NCBI GenBank assembly: GCA_002173095.1
Contig: NHBK01000018.1
Span: 1 to 64,000, forward strand
DNA from: Hyphomonadaceae bacterium TMED5
Lineage (GTDB): Bacteria > Pseudomonadota > Alphaproteobacteria > Caulobacterales > Hyphomonadaceae
DNA: 64,000 nt
Direction: 5' to 3'
The notes below the pieces were generated by a model that saw nothing but the letters and a program-made list of their open reading frames with translations, was not told where the DNA came from and made no database searches. Every line of letters starts with the position of its first letter. Within the stretch, counting starts at the first letter, position 1. A program made the position numbers and the translations under genes. Below are positions 15,627 to 25,369 of this stretch, one piece after another.

Positions 15627-18600
15627 ATGAGGGCTGGATTGAAGTACGCCTCTTTGGCGGCTTTGGCTTTTGCTATGCATTGTAATCAGGCTTATGCGCA
15701 GGATGAACCTGAGCGCATTGAAGAGGCCGAGCAACAGGAAGGTGTGTTCCGTCAACAGCAGGTCGTTGTGACCGGTTCTGCGATTCGGGGAACGCCGGAA
15801 GACGCTGCCTTGCCTGTGAATGTTTACTCTCAGCAAGAGTTGGAGCTGCAGGGAAGCCCGACGGGTCTGGAGTTTGCGAAAGACCTGCCGCAGGGCGGTC
15901 CTATCAATGGTGAGGCCAACTATTTTGGTGGTGGTAACCTGACAGGCTCACCACAATTCAATTTGAGGTCGCTCGGTACGGATAAGACTCTGACGCTTTT
16001 GAATGGGCGACGGATGAGCCAGAACCTGTCCAACATTCCCGGAATCGCGATCGGACGTACTGAAGTTCTCAAAGACGGTGCAGCCGTAATTTATGGCGCA
16101 GATGCAGTTGGCGGTGTGGTCAACTTCATCACGCGCGAAGGGTTCACCGGCTTCGAGGCGCGTGGAAACTTCACGCATATCGATGGCTCAGACGGCGACT
16201 TCGATATGGGCTTCATTGCGGGGTGGGGTGAAGGCGACACCAATTTCTTCGTCTCTGGCGAGTGGGAGCACCGCTCGCGCCTCGAAACAGAAGAGCGCGA
16301 CTTTGCGAGCCTGCCATATTGGGAAAACCCAACGCCCTGGTCCTATCTGACCAATTTGTCTCGTTATCTGCCATTGTCCGCGATCGATATTCCGGCATTT
16401 GGCATTTCTGCGGGTTCGCCAATTGGTTCGCTGTATGATTTTGATCAGGCAAGCTGTGAAACGCAGGGCGGCATTTTCTCCACTGGAGAACTCACCTCCG
16501 GCGATGCGTGCTATTACAATTATTGGTCATACTATAATCTGGTGGAAGATCAGGACATTTTCCGCGGGTATGCTCAGCTCGACACTGTCATCAATGAGAA
16601 TATGAATTTTCACATTGATGCCAGCTATGGTCAGGTGCAGGTTCCAGAGCAGTTCGCTTCGCCATCTCTGCCAACCCTGCAGGGGCCAGGCACGACGACT
16701 GGTGCGACCTATCAGTACACTGTTCCGACCGATAACCCATTCGTCGCTGAATTCGCAGCACGCACTGGATGGGATCAGAGTGCGCTTTATGGTTTGACGC
16801 GAGAATACTCCATCCTGCTGCTGCGCCCGTTTGCCCACAATGGTAACCCGGTCGGCGGCAATGGCGAAGGTTTCGGCAATGCAGCCAGCATCGACAATCA
16901 GGTCTGGCGTGTGTCGTCTGGTATTGATGGCACGCTGGGCGATTTTTTCGGCCGGTTCTCTGATATCGGCTATGATGTGGGCCTGACTTATAACCAGTCC
17001 ATCTCCGGCTATTCTGATCCTGATTATATCGGCTATCGTCTTCAGGAAGCGTTGAACGGCTTTGGCGGTCCAAACTGTAATGCAGAAGACCTAGACCTCG
17101 ATACTTTGGGCACGCAGAACCCTGCAGCTGCGGGCGTTGGCGATTGTGTGTATTACAACCCATTCTCCACCTCCTATGCACAGCAGCCGGAGCTTGGCCT
17201 CACCAACCCGAATTATATTGCAGGGTATGAGAACTCTGATGAGTTAGTTGCATGGCTCTTCAATGATCGCTATCAGGAAACGGTCATCAGCAGCATCACA
17301 TTCGATGCCGTGTTTGATGGTCTGCTTCCGGTAGAGCTTCCGGGCGGTCAGATCGGTTGGGCTCTTGGTACTCAGCTTCGTAGCATTGAAAGCCGCGAAA
17401 CCATTCCTGATCCATTGTTTAATGGCTCCACGCCATGTGCATGGCCGTCAGGTCAGCGCCCGCTGCCGAACGATCATCCTGACTTCAACGGCTGTACGCT
17501 GAATGAACCGGGCCCGTTCGGATATTACGGCACGGACACGAACGACTATTATGATCAGCAGTCCACGTCTCTTTTCCTTGAAACGAACTGGCCTGTGACG
17601 GACGACATCAATGTGCAGGCTGCGGTGCGCCGTGAGGAGTTCTCAGGTGGTCTGGGCTCTACGGTTTATAAAGTTGCAGGACGCTGGCAGGTGCTCGATC
17701 AACTGGCTTTCCGTGGCTCGTTTGGTACCAACTTCCAGGCGCCGGCAATTACGCTGTCTCCGGGATCGATCACGAATGTCGTTCGCTCCTATGAGGTTGT
17801 GAACAATGCGTGGCTTGGGGCTCAGCAGGTCACACGCGACGACATTACGCCGGAAGAAGCAGAAACTGCGAATTTCGGTATCATCTGGCAGAGTCAGGGC
17901 TTCCAACCGGACCACCATCTGACCGTCATTCTCGACTATTTCGACATTCACACCATGGGTGAGATTGGCGAATTGGCGACGCCGGATCAGATCGCGACGG
18001 CTGTCTTCACCAGTTCCGACATTTGTAACCATCCTCTGATTGGCCGGGTTCAGTTGAACGACACCGCCACATCACCGGGCGGCCAGTGTACGGCAAACAC
18101 CGTTGCGGGTGATATGAACCTTGTTGTGACCGATATCGGCAATGGATCTGACCAGATCACCAAAGGTTTTGACTTCCAGGTCGACTATGAGTTTCCGCTG
18201 GGTGGCGCTGATGTGAGTCTCGGTTTCGCGGGTACCCGCGTGACTGAGCTCACCACGTCTGCGCGCATGCTCGACGGCTTCGAAGTCGCTCCGGAAGACG
18301 ATCGTCTTGGTGATCTGAACTTCTCGTCCATCGCGAATGCAGGGCCAGAATGGCGTATTAACGGCCATCTGAACTATAATCGCGGCGCGCATAATCTGCG
18401 TCTGACCGGGCGTTATGTGTCCGGCCTGACAGATGAACGTGGCGGTATCGACCCGAATGGCTATTACCCTGGAGGGACCGACACCATCGACTTTATTGAT
18501 AATGCCGTGGATATCGACAGCTATCTGACTTTCGATGCGACCTATGTTTACGACCTGAACGAGAACTTCCGCATTACGGGCACAATGGCAAACATCTTCA

Positions 18601-18701
18601 ATGAAGACCCGCCATTCACGCGTATGGAGTTTGGTTACGATCCACGCATCGCCGATGCGCTGGGCCGGACCATCGAGGTCGGTTTCAAATACACTTACTG
18701 A
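15627..18701 (+). CDS. Large TonB-dependent receptor
   Basis: A 1024-residue outer-membrane receptor. Signal peptide to about residue 27 (QAYAQD); TonB-box-like VVVTGSAIRG near 50; plug with LLNGRRMSQNLSN, RTEVLKDGAAVIYGADAVGGVVNFITREGFTG; C-terminus FNEDPPFTRMEFGYDPRIADALGRTIEVGFKYTY. The length, the early RNL/GRR plug motifs and the inserted periplasmic/extracellular loops place it in the oligosaccharide/peptide-like receptor group of Sphingomonadales and Caulobacterales. The start at 15627 has GGAGGAAATT in front. Possible control by the TetR gene just upstream. The ligand is unknown; no degradative genes adjoin. Confidence 0.9.
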   Translation: MRAGLKYASLAALAFAMHCNQAYAQDEPERIEEAEQQEGVFRQQQVVVTGSAIRGTPEDAALPVNVYSQQELELQGSPTGLEFAKDLPQGGPINGEANYFGGGNLTGSPQFNLRSLGTDKTLTLLNGRRMSQNLSNIPGIAIGRTEVLKDGAAVIYGADAVGGVVNFITREGFTGFEARGNFTHIDGSDGDFDMGFIAGWGEGDTNFFVSGEWEHRSRLETEERDFASLPYWENPTPWSYLTNLSRYLPLSAIDIPAFGISAGSPIGSLYDFDQASCETQGGIFSTGELTSGDACYYNYWSYYNLVEDQDIFRGYAQLDTVINENMNFHIDASYGQVQVPEQFASPSLPTLQGPGTTTGATYQYTVPTDNPFVAEFAARTGWDQSALYGLTREYSILLLRPFAHNGNPVGGNGEGFGNAASIDNQVWRVSSGIDGTLGDFFGRFSDIGYDVGLTYNQSISGYSDPDYIGYRLQEALNGFGGPNCNAEDLDLDTLGTQNPAAAGVGDCVYYNPFSTSYAQQPELGLTNPNYIAGYENSDELVAWLFNDRYQETVISSITFDAVFDGLLPVELPGGQIGWALGTQLRSIESRETIPDPLFNGSTPCAWPSGQRPLPNDHPDFNGCTLNEPGPFGYYGTDTNDYYDQQSTSLFLETNWPVTDDINVQAAVRREEFSGGLGSTVYKVAGRWQVLDQLAFRGSFGTNFQAPAITLSPGSITNVVRSYEVVNNAWLGAQQVTRDDITPEEAETANFGIIWQSQGFQPDHHLTVILDYFDIHTMGEIGELATPDQIATAVFTSSDICNHPLIGRVQLNDTATSPGGQCTANTVAGDMNLVVTDIGNGSDQITKGFDFQVDYEFPLGGADVSLGFAGTRVTELTTSARMLDGFEVAPEDDRLGDLNFSSIANAGPEWRINGHLNYNRGAHNLRLTGRYVSGLTDERGGIDPNGYYPGGTDTIDFIDNAVDIDSYLTFDATYVYDLNENFRITGTMANIFNEDPPFTRMEFGYDPRIADALGRTIEVGFKYTY

Positions 18702-18726
18702 TCTGACGCCAGTGAGTATCTCCCTC

Positions 18727-18757
18727 GGCCGGTGGCGATTTTCGTCATCGGCCTTTT
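18727..18757 (+). terminator. Rho-independent terminator of the large TonB receptor
   Basis: GGCCGGTGGCG and CGTCATCGGCC form an 11-bp stem (two G-T pairs) with a short T-rich loop and a run of seven T, 25 nt after the stop. Confidence 0.85.
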
Positions 18758-18900
18758 TTTCAACAAGCGTGGAACGAAAGTCACATTCATGTGTTTTGTC
18801 ATGGAATTGACGGAGTCTAACCGCCTGCTACGCTGATATCAGCGGCTTGTTGTTTGAATTTCCGCCGTTTTTACAGCTTTTCACCTGAGGGGGGCCTCCC

Positions 18901-19419
18901 ATGAAAAAACTAATGTTCGGAATGTGCGCTGCGTCTGCACTTATGCTCGCAGCCTGCGGTGGTTCAGAAGATGTGTCTGAAACCGATGAGCCGATTGTAG
19001 AATCCAGCCTGTCCGCTGAAGAAAGCGCGGAAATGGAAGCAATCATTTCTGCCCGTCAGGACGGGTTCAAGACATTTGGTCGTAACATGCGTGCGATCAA
19101 TCAGAGCCTCCAGTCAGGCAGCCCGGACGCGGCTGTGATTGCTGAGGCGGCTGCAACTATCCACGAAACCTCCATGGGCATGGAAACATGGTTCCCTGAA
19201 GGCTCTGGTCCGGAATCCGGTTTCGAAACCGAAGCGCTTCCGGCAATCTGGGAAAATCCTGAAGGCTTTGCAGAAGCTGTCATGAACTTCCAGACGGCTG
19301 CGGCTGAACTCGATACCATCGCGGCTAGCGGTGATATGGAAGCATTCCAGACCCAGCTTCGCGCTACTGGTGGCACATGTGGTGCTTGCCATGACGACTT
19401 CCGTGTAGATGACGACTAG
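18901..19419 (+). CDS. Cytochrome c' (class II) lipoprotein
   Basis: A 172-residue periplasmic heme protein. Lipoprotein signal with lipobox LAAC (Cys19), an acidic Ser/Glu linker, then a four-helix cytochrome c' domain; the C-terminal CGACH motif (residues 160-164) attaches heme, the position typical of class II cytochromes. Such proteins carry electrons or bind NO. The stop overlaps the start of the membrane cytochrome b gene by 11 nt, so the pair is coupled and probably forms one electron-transfer unit. The start follows a GAGGGGGG stretch. Confidence 0.92.
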   Translation: MKKLMFGMCAASALMLAACGGSEDVSETDEPIVESSLSAEESAEMEAIISARQDGFKTFGRNMRAINQSLQSGSPDAAVIAEAAATIHETSMGMETWFPEGSGPESGFETEALPAIWENPEGFAEAVMNFQTAAAELDTIAASGDMEAFQTQLRATGGTCGACHDDFRVDDD

Positions 19420-20101
19420 TCAGACTGAAACGTCTCAAGAGGTCCGGTCCCAGAAAGTCTGGGACTGGACTATTCGTGTCTTCCACTGGTCAACGGTCGC
19501 TTTGGTGGCTGCCATGTGGTGGACCGCTGAGAACGGAAAAATGCAACTTCATCTGCAGCTCGGCCAGATACTGGTCGGGGTGTTTGTGTATCGGATTTAC
19601 TGGGGCATTTTTGGCTCATACACGGCGCGCTTTACGTCCTTCGTGAAAGGACCGGGCGCGATGTTCAGCTATTTGAAAAAGATGTTCTCAGGGCCGTATA
19701 AACCGGGACTCGGTCACAACCCTGTCGGCGCGCTCAGCGTAATTGCGCTTCTGATCGCGCTGGCAGTTCAACTGACAGCAGGCCTGTTTGCAATTGATGT
19801 GAATGGTCTCGATTCCGGTCCGCTATCGCGCCATGTCGATTATGATACGGGCCGTTGGTTTGCTGATCTCCATGAAAGCACATTCAACTTTCTGTTGGCA
19901 CTGATCATTCTGCACGTTGTCGCGGTCACGGTGTATCTGATTTTCTTCAAAACCAATCTGGTACGTCCGATGATAACCGGGAGCCGTAAGGCACCTGCCG
20001 CTGAGGCAGAAACGGCGCCAGCTGTAAAAGCATCTCTGATCAAAGTTGTGATCGGGATCGTGATTTCTCTGGCGGTGGTTTATCTGATCGGCGCAGTCTG
20101 A
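19409..20101 (+). CDS. Membrane cytochrome b561-family protein
   Basis: A 230-residue integral membrane cytochrome b of the b561/hydrogenase-type family. Four membrane spans carry His in VFHWST near residue 26, in MQLHLQLGQ near 48, and in ADLHESTFNFLLALIILHVV near 149-165, suited to two b-hemes. A fifth hydrophobic segment (LIKVVIGIVISLAVVYLIGAV) forms the C-terminus. It starts within the last codons of the cytochrome c' gene. It would pass electrons between the quinone pool and the c' lipoprotein. A terminator ends the unit. Confidence 0.9.
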   Translation: MTTSQTETSQEVRSQKVWDWTIRVFHWSTVALVAAMWWTAENGKMQLHLQLGQILVGVFVYRIYWGIFGSYTARFTSFVKGPGAMFSYLKKMFSGPYKPGLGHNPVGALSVIALLIALAVQLTAGLFAIDVNGLDSGPLSRHVDYDTGRWFADLHESTFNFLLALIILHVVAVTVYLIFFKTNLVRPMITGSRKAPAAEAETAPAVKASLIKVVIGIVISLAVVYLIGAV

Positions 20102-20123
20102 AGCTAACCTCAAACCTCTTTGA

Positions 20124-20153
20124 AAAGCCGGCGAGATAATCGTCGGCTTTTTT
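20124..20153 (+). terminator. Rho-independent terminator after cytochrome b
   Basis: AAAGCCGGCGA, loop GATAA, TCGTCGGCTTT with six T in the run; one mismatch in an 11-bp stem. Confidence 0.88.
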
Positions 20154-20304
20154 ATTGCCAGGTGACCGCTCTCAATTCTTATCGTGTTCAGTTTCCCTGT
20201 TGCATGCCGCGTACTTACAGGCAAAGCTGCTTGTAAAGGTTGCAGACACCCCGCCGGACTTTCAGCGTCCGACGAAAATGGGGTGCGGGCCGAGGGAGGC
20301 ATTT

Positions 20305-22488
20305 ATGAAACGAATTCAGCACCCGGCATTCGCCGGGATTGCAATTATCACCTGTTCAATTCTTTCAGCCTGTGGGGCAGAGACACCGGACGTGGACACG
20401 TCATCTGCGCCGGAAACGCGCCAGATCGGCATGTCAGACCTTTTGAACGCCGGAGCAAATACCAGCGAATGGTTGAGCTATGGCCGTACCTGGTCCGAGC
20501 AGCGATACAGCCAGCTTGATCAGATCAACCGGGAAACCGTTGCTGATCTCTCACTCGTCTGGTCAGCCGATCTCGATACGGCGCGCGGTCAGGAAGCAAC
20601 GCCTCTGGTGATCGATGGGAAGATGTACATCACCACGGCCTGGAGCATGGTGAAGGCGTATGATGCGGTCACAGGTGATCTGCTTTGGGAGTATGATCCG
20701 GACGTTCCCGGCGCGACGGGTGTGCGTCCATGTTGTGATGTGGTGAACCGTGGTCTCGCAGCATGGGGCGATCGTCTCTATTTTGGATCACTGGACGGCC
20801 GTCTGATCGCTCTGGATCGTGAAACGGGAGAACCGGTGTGGGAAACCATGACTGTCGACCAGTCGCTTCCCTATACGATTACAGGTGCGCCTCGCGCCAT
20901 TGATGGGATGATCCTTATTGGCAATGGCGGAGCGGATATGGGGCGTATCCGTGGCTATGTTTCTGCCTATGATGCGGACTCTGGTGAAATGCTCTGGCGC
21001 TTTTACACCGTGCCGGACAATCCTGAGGCTGGTCCGCAGCCAGCTTATCTGGATGCTGCAGCCGAAACCTGGACAGGCGATTGGTGGGAGTTAGGCGGCG
21101 GCGGAACCGTTTGGGATTCCATGGCTTACGACCCGGACCTGGGGCTTCTTTATATCGGTGTTGGAAATGGTGCCCCGTGGAACCAGCAATACCGGTCCCC
21201 CGGTGGTGGAGATAATCTCTACCTGTCGTCCATTGTCGCAATTCACGCATCTACCGGCGAGTATGCATGGCACTTCCAGACAACGCCGGGCGAGACCTGG
21301 GACTATACGGCCACCCAGCATATCATCCTTGCGGATATGGAGATTGAGGGCGAGACCCGTCAGGTGCTGATGCAGGCGCCAAAGAATGGCTTCTTCTACG
21401 TTCTGGACCGCGAAACGGGTGAGTTTCTATCGGCCAACAACTATACCAATGTCAGCTGGGCGCTGGGGATTGATACTGAAACCGGTCGCCCGGTGGAAAA
21501 CCCGTCTGCGCGCTATCTGAATGGCCCGGCACTGGTCGCGCCAAGCGCGTTTGGCGGACATAACTGGCACCCGATGGCGTTTAACCCAAATGATGGTCTC
21601 GTCTATATTCCGGTGCATAATCTGCCCATGCCATATGATAGCCCGGACGCCTGGGATTTTGCTCCTTTTGGCTTCAATATTGCGATTGGCGACAGAGAGC
21701 ATGGGCCGATTGTGGGCAGTGGTGATGCCCCGATCACGCGCCCGGACCCATCTGAACGGACGCTGCTCACATCCTCTGAGGCAGAGGACTATCAGCGTGT
21801 TGAGCCCCGGTCTCAGGCACTCGGATCATTGCTGGCATGGGATCCTGTCACGCAAACTGAAGCGTGGCGCGTGGAATATCCTGCGCCATGGAATGGTGGT
21901 CTTCTGACAACGGGCGGTGGGCTGGTCTTTCAGGGTACCAGTATGGGGCAGTTCAGCGCTTACAACTCCTCGGACGGTGAACGTCTCTGGTCTCTTCCTA
22001 TTCAGACCGGAGCGATTGCTGCACCCATGACCTTTGAACAGGATGGCACTCAATACATCGCGCTTGTTGCGGGCTGGGGCGGCGTGTTTGGCCTGAATGT
22101 CGGGCTCGTGGAAAACCGTAGCCGGATATTCGTATTTGCGCTCAATGGTGAAGGCGAAATGCCAGAGGCTTATCCAGTTGCAGAGGGCGTTCTGGACCCG
22201 CCAACGCAAACCGGCGATGCTGCATCCATTCAGCGAGGCAGTGAGTTCTATCTGCGCTTTTGTTCCACCTGTCATGGTGGGGGCGTGATCCCAGACCTTC
22301 GCTATTCAGCAGCGCTGGAGCGCGAGGATACTTTCATGGCGATCGTGCGAGATGGTGCGCTGGAAGCGAACGGAATGGTGAGTTTTTCAGAGGCAATTCC
22401 GGATGAGGATATTTCTGCCATCCGGGACTATATCATCTCGCTGGCACATGCTGAGCGGGAGCGATTGCAGGCGTCTTCAGATGACTAA
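20305..22488 (+). CDS. PQQ-dependent alcohol dehydrogenase with cytochrome c domain (quinohemoprotein)
   Basis: A 727-residue periplasmic enzyme, lipid-anchored by a lipobox (LSAC, Cys23). An eight-bladed propeller of the methanol/ethanol dehydrogenase type carries the vicinal Cys143-Cys144 (GVRPCCDVVNRG) that stacks on PQQ, and W-motif repeats such as AYDAVTGDLLWEY. The C-terminal cytochrome c domain has CSTCH at 653-657. It oxidises an alcohol and feeds electrons through its own heme; this is the type II quinohemoprotein layout. The start at 20305 has GGGAGG before it; the 50 codons upstream lack a signal sequence. No PQQ synthesis genes are in the window. The substrate is unknown. Confidence 0.92.
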   Translation: MKRIQHPAFAGIAIITCSILSACGAETPDVDTSSAPETRQIGMSDLLNAGANTSEWLSYGRTWSEQRYSQLDQINRETVADLSLVWSADLDTARGQEATPLVIDGKMYITTAWSMVKAYDAVTGDLLWEYDPDVPGATGVRPCCDVVNRGLAAWGDRLYFGSLDGRLIALDRETGEPVWETMTVDQSLPYTITGAPRAIDGMILIGNGGADMGRIRGYVSAYDADSGEMLWRFYTVPDNPEAGPQPAYLDAAAETWTGDWWELGGGGTVWDSMAYDPDLGLLYIGVGNGAPWNQQYRSPGGGDNLYLSSIVAIHASTGEYAWHFQTTPGETWDYTATQHIILADMEIEGETRQVLMQAPKNGFFYVLDRETGEFLSANNYTNVSWALGIDTETGRPVENPSARYLNGPALVAPSAFGGHNWHPMAFNPNDGLVYIPVHNLPMPYDSPDAWDFAPFGFNIAIGDREHGPIVGSGDAPITRPDPSERTLLTSSEAEDYQRVEPRSQALGSLLAWDPVTQTEAWRVEYPAPWNGGLLTTGGGLVFQGTSMGQFSAYNSSDGERLWSLPIQTGAIAAPMTFEQDGTQYIALVAGWGGVFGLNVGLVENRSRIFVFALNGEGEMPEAYPVAEGVLDPPTQTGDAASIQRGSEFYLRFCSTCHGGGVIPDLRYSAALEREDTFMAIVRDGALEANGMVSFSEAIPDEDISAIRDYIISLAHAERERLQASSDD

Positions 22489-22491
22489 AAG

Positions 22492-22524
22492 ACCGGGGAG
22501 AGCACTAGGCTCTCCCGGTTTTCC
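22492..22524 (+). terminator. Hairpin terminator between converging PQQ dehydrogenase and PEPC-like genes
   Basis: ACCGGGGAGAGC and GCTCTCCCGGT pair with one bulged G around ACTAG, followed by TTTTCC. The stem can serve the plus-strand gene; it also lies at the end of the minus-strand operon. Confidence 0.75.
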
Positions 22525-22533
22525 TTTCAGCGC

Positions 22534-25341
22534 TTAGCCATAGGCATAATGCGCATGGGAAATCGCCAGACTGATCTTATGGATCATGGTCTGGATATCC
22601 ATGAGCGGGTCCAGGAATTCGGCGTGCAGGGCAGTGTAGTCTGATGTGGTCAGGTCTCCACGTTCTTCACGTTCTTCGGTCAGCTCATTCAGTTCCTGAT
22701 ATTCGTGTGCCGCTTTTGGGAATAGCGTTTTGAGAAGCTGAACGGCTTCTTCAATTCGCATTTGCATGATCAGGTTCTGAACATCATCAATATCGAAGCC
22801 GTGTCGTGAGGAAATCGCTGGCAGGCTGCCTGCAATTTCCAGTGCACGCATCATTGCGCCCTGACGCAGTGCATGAAGCGCGTGAATAGGCAGGCGGGCC
22901 TCATGTCGATAGGTGACAGACGGTGCGTCCTGCAGGCGCGAAATGAGCTGATCAAAACGTCCAAGGTCGATGGAGAGATGATCGGCACATTGCATCATGG
23001 CAGAATGCGTGCTGGTCGATTTCATCACGCGATAGACCATAGCTCGCGCATTGCGGCGGTCGCCTTCTTCATTGCGCTTGGTGCAGGCGACCCAGAAGCT
23101 TGGTGAATAGACGCTGGCATAGGCGCGAAGGGCCGGAATAGAGGTCCGCACGCGAGCGAACAGAGCCATTTCCAGCAATGCGCGCATACGTGGGGATTCA
23201 TCGATCAGGCTGACAAGGTCATCAATGTCGCGTTCGAGCGCTGAGCCGATGCCGCATGCCGTATTTGCCAGCGCACTCAGCTGTTGCAGCGTCGCATTGT
23301 GCGAAATCGCGCGCAGTGAACGTGGTCCGGCCGGGCCTTTCTGGCGACGTTTCGGGCGAGAGCCAGCATTCAAGAGGAAGCCACCGGCGAAGTCGCCTAG
23401 CAACAGGCCATAGTCCGGATCTTCGAACAGATGCTCGTGCCAGATACGAAGCGCCCGATAAAAGTCCCAGACGAGGCTGGATTCTTTGTAGAACGGGTCG
23501 GTGTCTTCATAATCCTCTGCGAACAGGCTTTCCTTGATGAAAGCGGCATATGTGCTGTCGGAGAGGGGCTGATTTGCAAAGTGCAGATAACCATCGCCGC
23601 CCTGAAAGCTCACTTCATGACGCAGTGGAACGCCAAGGCGTTCACATCGCCATGGCATGCGCGCAGGAAGCACGTGACGCAGGCGCATTTTGAAATTGCT
23701 TGGGTAAGCGCCGCGGCCAATGGATTCGCCATGCGTGTTGAAGAATAGAAGCGAGATGCCCGGCATGGTTTCGGCCAGCGACGTCGCGATATGGTTCTGG
23801 ATGCGCTCAATCGCTAGATCGGCGGCAACCTGACCAATGAAGCGTCCTGCATCTGAGAAACCAAGCTGGATAGAAAGCTGGCCGCGCGTACGCACATAAT
23901 CCCGGAACTCAGAAACCTTCAGAAGGCGGGAAATGAAGCGGCCACCATTTTCCAGCGCTTCTGGCGTTTCAAACAGCGGAGAGATGTCCAGCAGGTCTTC
24001 AACGCCATATTGGCGTGCCAGATACAGCGCGCCGAGTACCGTTGCAGGGTTTTCGCTCTCAGCGATGAGGAAGCGGATTGGCGTGTCCGCATCGATATGC
24101 TTGCGGATTTGCGCGCACAGCATGAACTGGCGGCGAGCGGTTGACTGCTCAAGGAACAGATCGCCGAAATTGATCTTTGCTGGGTCAGCCGCGGCAATCT
24201 TCTCGGCGAGGTTTTCCAGCGCCACCTGACCCAAATCATGGTCCTCGGTGACGAGGCCAAGGTCGCGGCGGATAACCGTCTGGATTTGTGCGGCGTTGAT
24301 GCGCAGATGAATGCGCGCCGTGCCGAAGCCAAACAGGCGGATTTGCGAGGCCAGACTGGTGAGCGCCTGTGCGGTGTCATCACCCTGAGAAGCAGCGATC
24401 TGGTCGATATCTGCGATCAGCTCATCTACGCTGACCAGATTGGCCGGGCCTGAGCCGGTGAGCAGGTTGGCGGCTTCCACCAGTTTTGCCGGGTCGTACA
24501 AGTCGCCGAAGAACAGGTCTGATTGCTGACGTGCAAGAGCTTCTGCCGTGCCGATCTTGTCGATCAGTGGGCCAAAAGAACCGGCTTCTGAAGCGCTAGC
24601 ACGAATGCTCTCAAGCGCCGATTTGTATCTGCCGAGCTGAATGGATTTCTCGCTCAGCCGGTAGGCAATGCTGGTCCACCACTGGATGTCGCTGCGCCCA
24701 TCAAGGTCGAACCCGACCCATGAGGCGAGTGTCGGCGCCATCGGCTTAAGCGAGCGCCATTCGTTCGGGAAATGCTTGCGTGCAATTGAAAGCACGGCAT
24801 CCAGATAGGTGATGACCGAGGCTTGCGCGTTCAGAATAGTCGATTGAACTTCGTCATGCTCGCCCTGCAACGTAATGCCGGAATTATCCGACAGGCTGGT
24901 TGGAGATGGGCCATTATCGATATTCCCGATAGCCAGTTCGGCCAGCTTTTCACGCTCTGCCAGAGCATGGGCAAACGTCGGGTGAGCGGTGAAGACGATA
25001 CCGCCCATCAGCTTTTCTACGCGCGCTTTGAATGCGTCGAAGCCAGACGCCGCGAGCGTGGTCAGTTCTGTTTCCAGTTCGCCCCAGACATTGTCTGTTG
25101 AATTTAGTTCATGCTGCGCAGCCAGATGGTTGGCGCGTTCACCGAACAGTTCGTCTGAAATCTGTGCAACCGGATCGAACAGGTCTGACGGCGAGACTTT
25201 GCCGGAAGACAGAGCGAAAAAATAATCCTGCGCGAGCATGAAGACCGAATTGGTTTGAGGGTCCTTTTCGATATCCTTCGCAAAGGCTTTCAGCCGCTCA
25301 TAGATCTCGTCCTTGTGAAGGGGAGGGGAATGCTGGTCCAT
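22534..25341 (-). CDS. Phosphoenolpyruvate-carboxylase-family protein with altered active-site motifs
   Basis: A 935-residue protein of PEP carboxylase length and layout. The catalytic-His motif is kept as VFTAHPT (His120) but continues FAHAL instead of the usual E-x(2)-R pattern, and GFDLDGRSDIQWW stands where GGDRDGN is expected. The PEP-binding loop, normally FHGRGGxxGRGGGP, reads FNTHGESIGRGAYP, and QGGDGYLHF replaces the usual MQGMTEI-type region. The C-terminus ends HAHYAYG rather than the RNTG-like end. It may be a divergent active enzyme or a paralogue with another job. Last gene of the uronate operon, 28 nt after eda, so expression would follow pectin catabolism and could serve anaplerosis if active. 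Confidence 0.72.
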   Translation of the reverse strand: MDQHSPPLHKDEIYERLKAFAKDIEKDPQTNSVFMLAQDYFFALSSGKVSPSDLFDPVAQISDELFGERANHLAAQHELNSTDNVWGELETELTTLAASGFDAFKARVEKLMGGIVFTAHPTFAHALAEREKLAELAIGNIDNGPSPTSLSDNSGITLQGEHDEVQSTILNAQASVITYLDAVLSIARKHFPNEWRSLKPMAPTLASWVGFDLDGRSDIQWWTSIAYRLSEKSIQLGRYKSALESIRASASEAGSFGPLIDKIGTAEALARQQSDLFFGDLYDPAKLVEAANLLTGSGPANLVSVDELIADIDQIAASQGDDTAQALTSLASQIRLFGFGTARIHLRINAAQIQTVIRRDLGLVTEDHDLGQVALENLAEKIAAADPAKINFGDLFLEQSTARRQFMLCAQIRKHIDADTPIRFLIAESENPATVLGALYLARQYGVEDLLDISPLFETPEALENGGRFISRLLKVSEFRDYVRTRGQLSIQLGFSDAGRFIGQVAADLAIERIQNHIATSLAETMPGISLLFFNTHGESIGRGAYPSNFKMRLRHVLPARMPWRCERLGVPLRHEVSFQGGDGYLHFANQPLSDSTYAAFIKESLFAEDYEDTDPFYKESSLVWDFYRALRIWHEHLFEDPDYGLLLGDFAGGFLLNAGSRPKRRQKGPAGPRSLRAISHNATLQQLSALANTACGIGSALERDIDDLVSLIDESPRMRALLEMALFARVRTSIPALRAYASVYSPSFWVACTKRNEEGDRRNARAMVYRVMKSTSTHSAMMQCADHLSIDLGRFDQLISRLQDAPSVTYRHEARLPIHALHALRQGAMMRALEIAGSLPAISSRHGFDIDDVQNLIMQMRIEEAVQLLKTLFPKAAHEYQELNELTEEREERGDLTTSDYTALHAEFLDPLMDIQTMIHKISLAISHAHYAYG

Positions 25342-25369
25342 AATCTGACCTCGGGGGCTTGAGCTGGAA

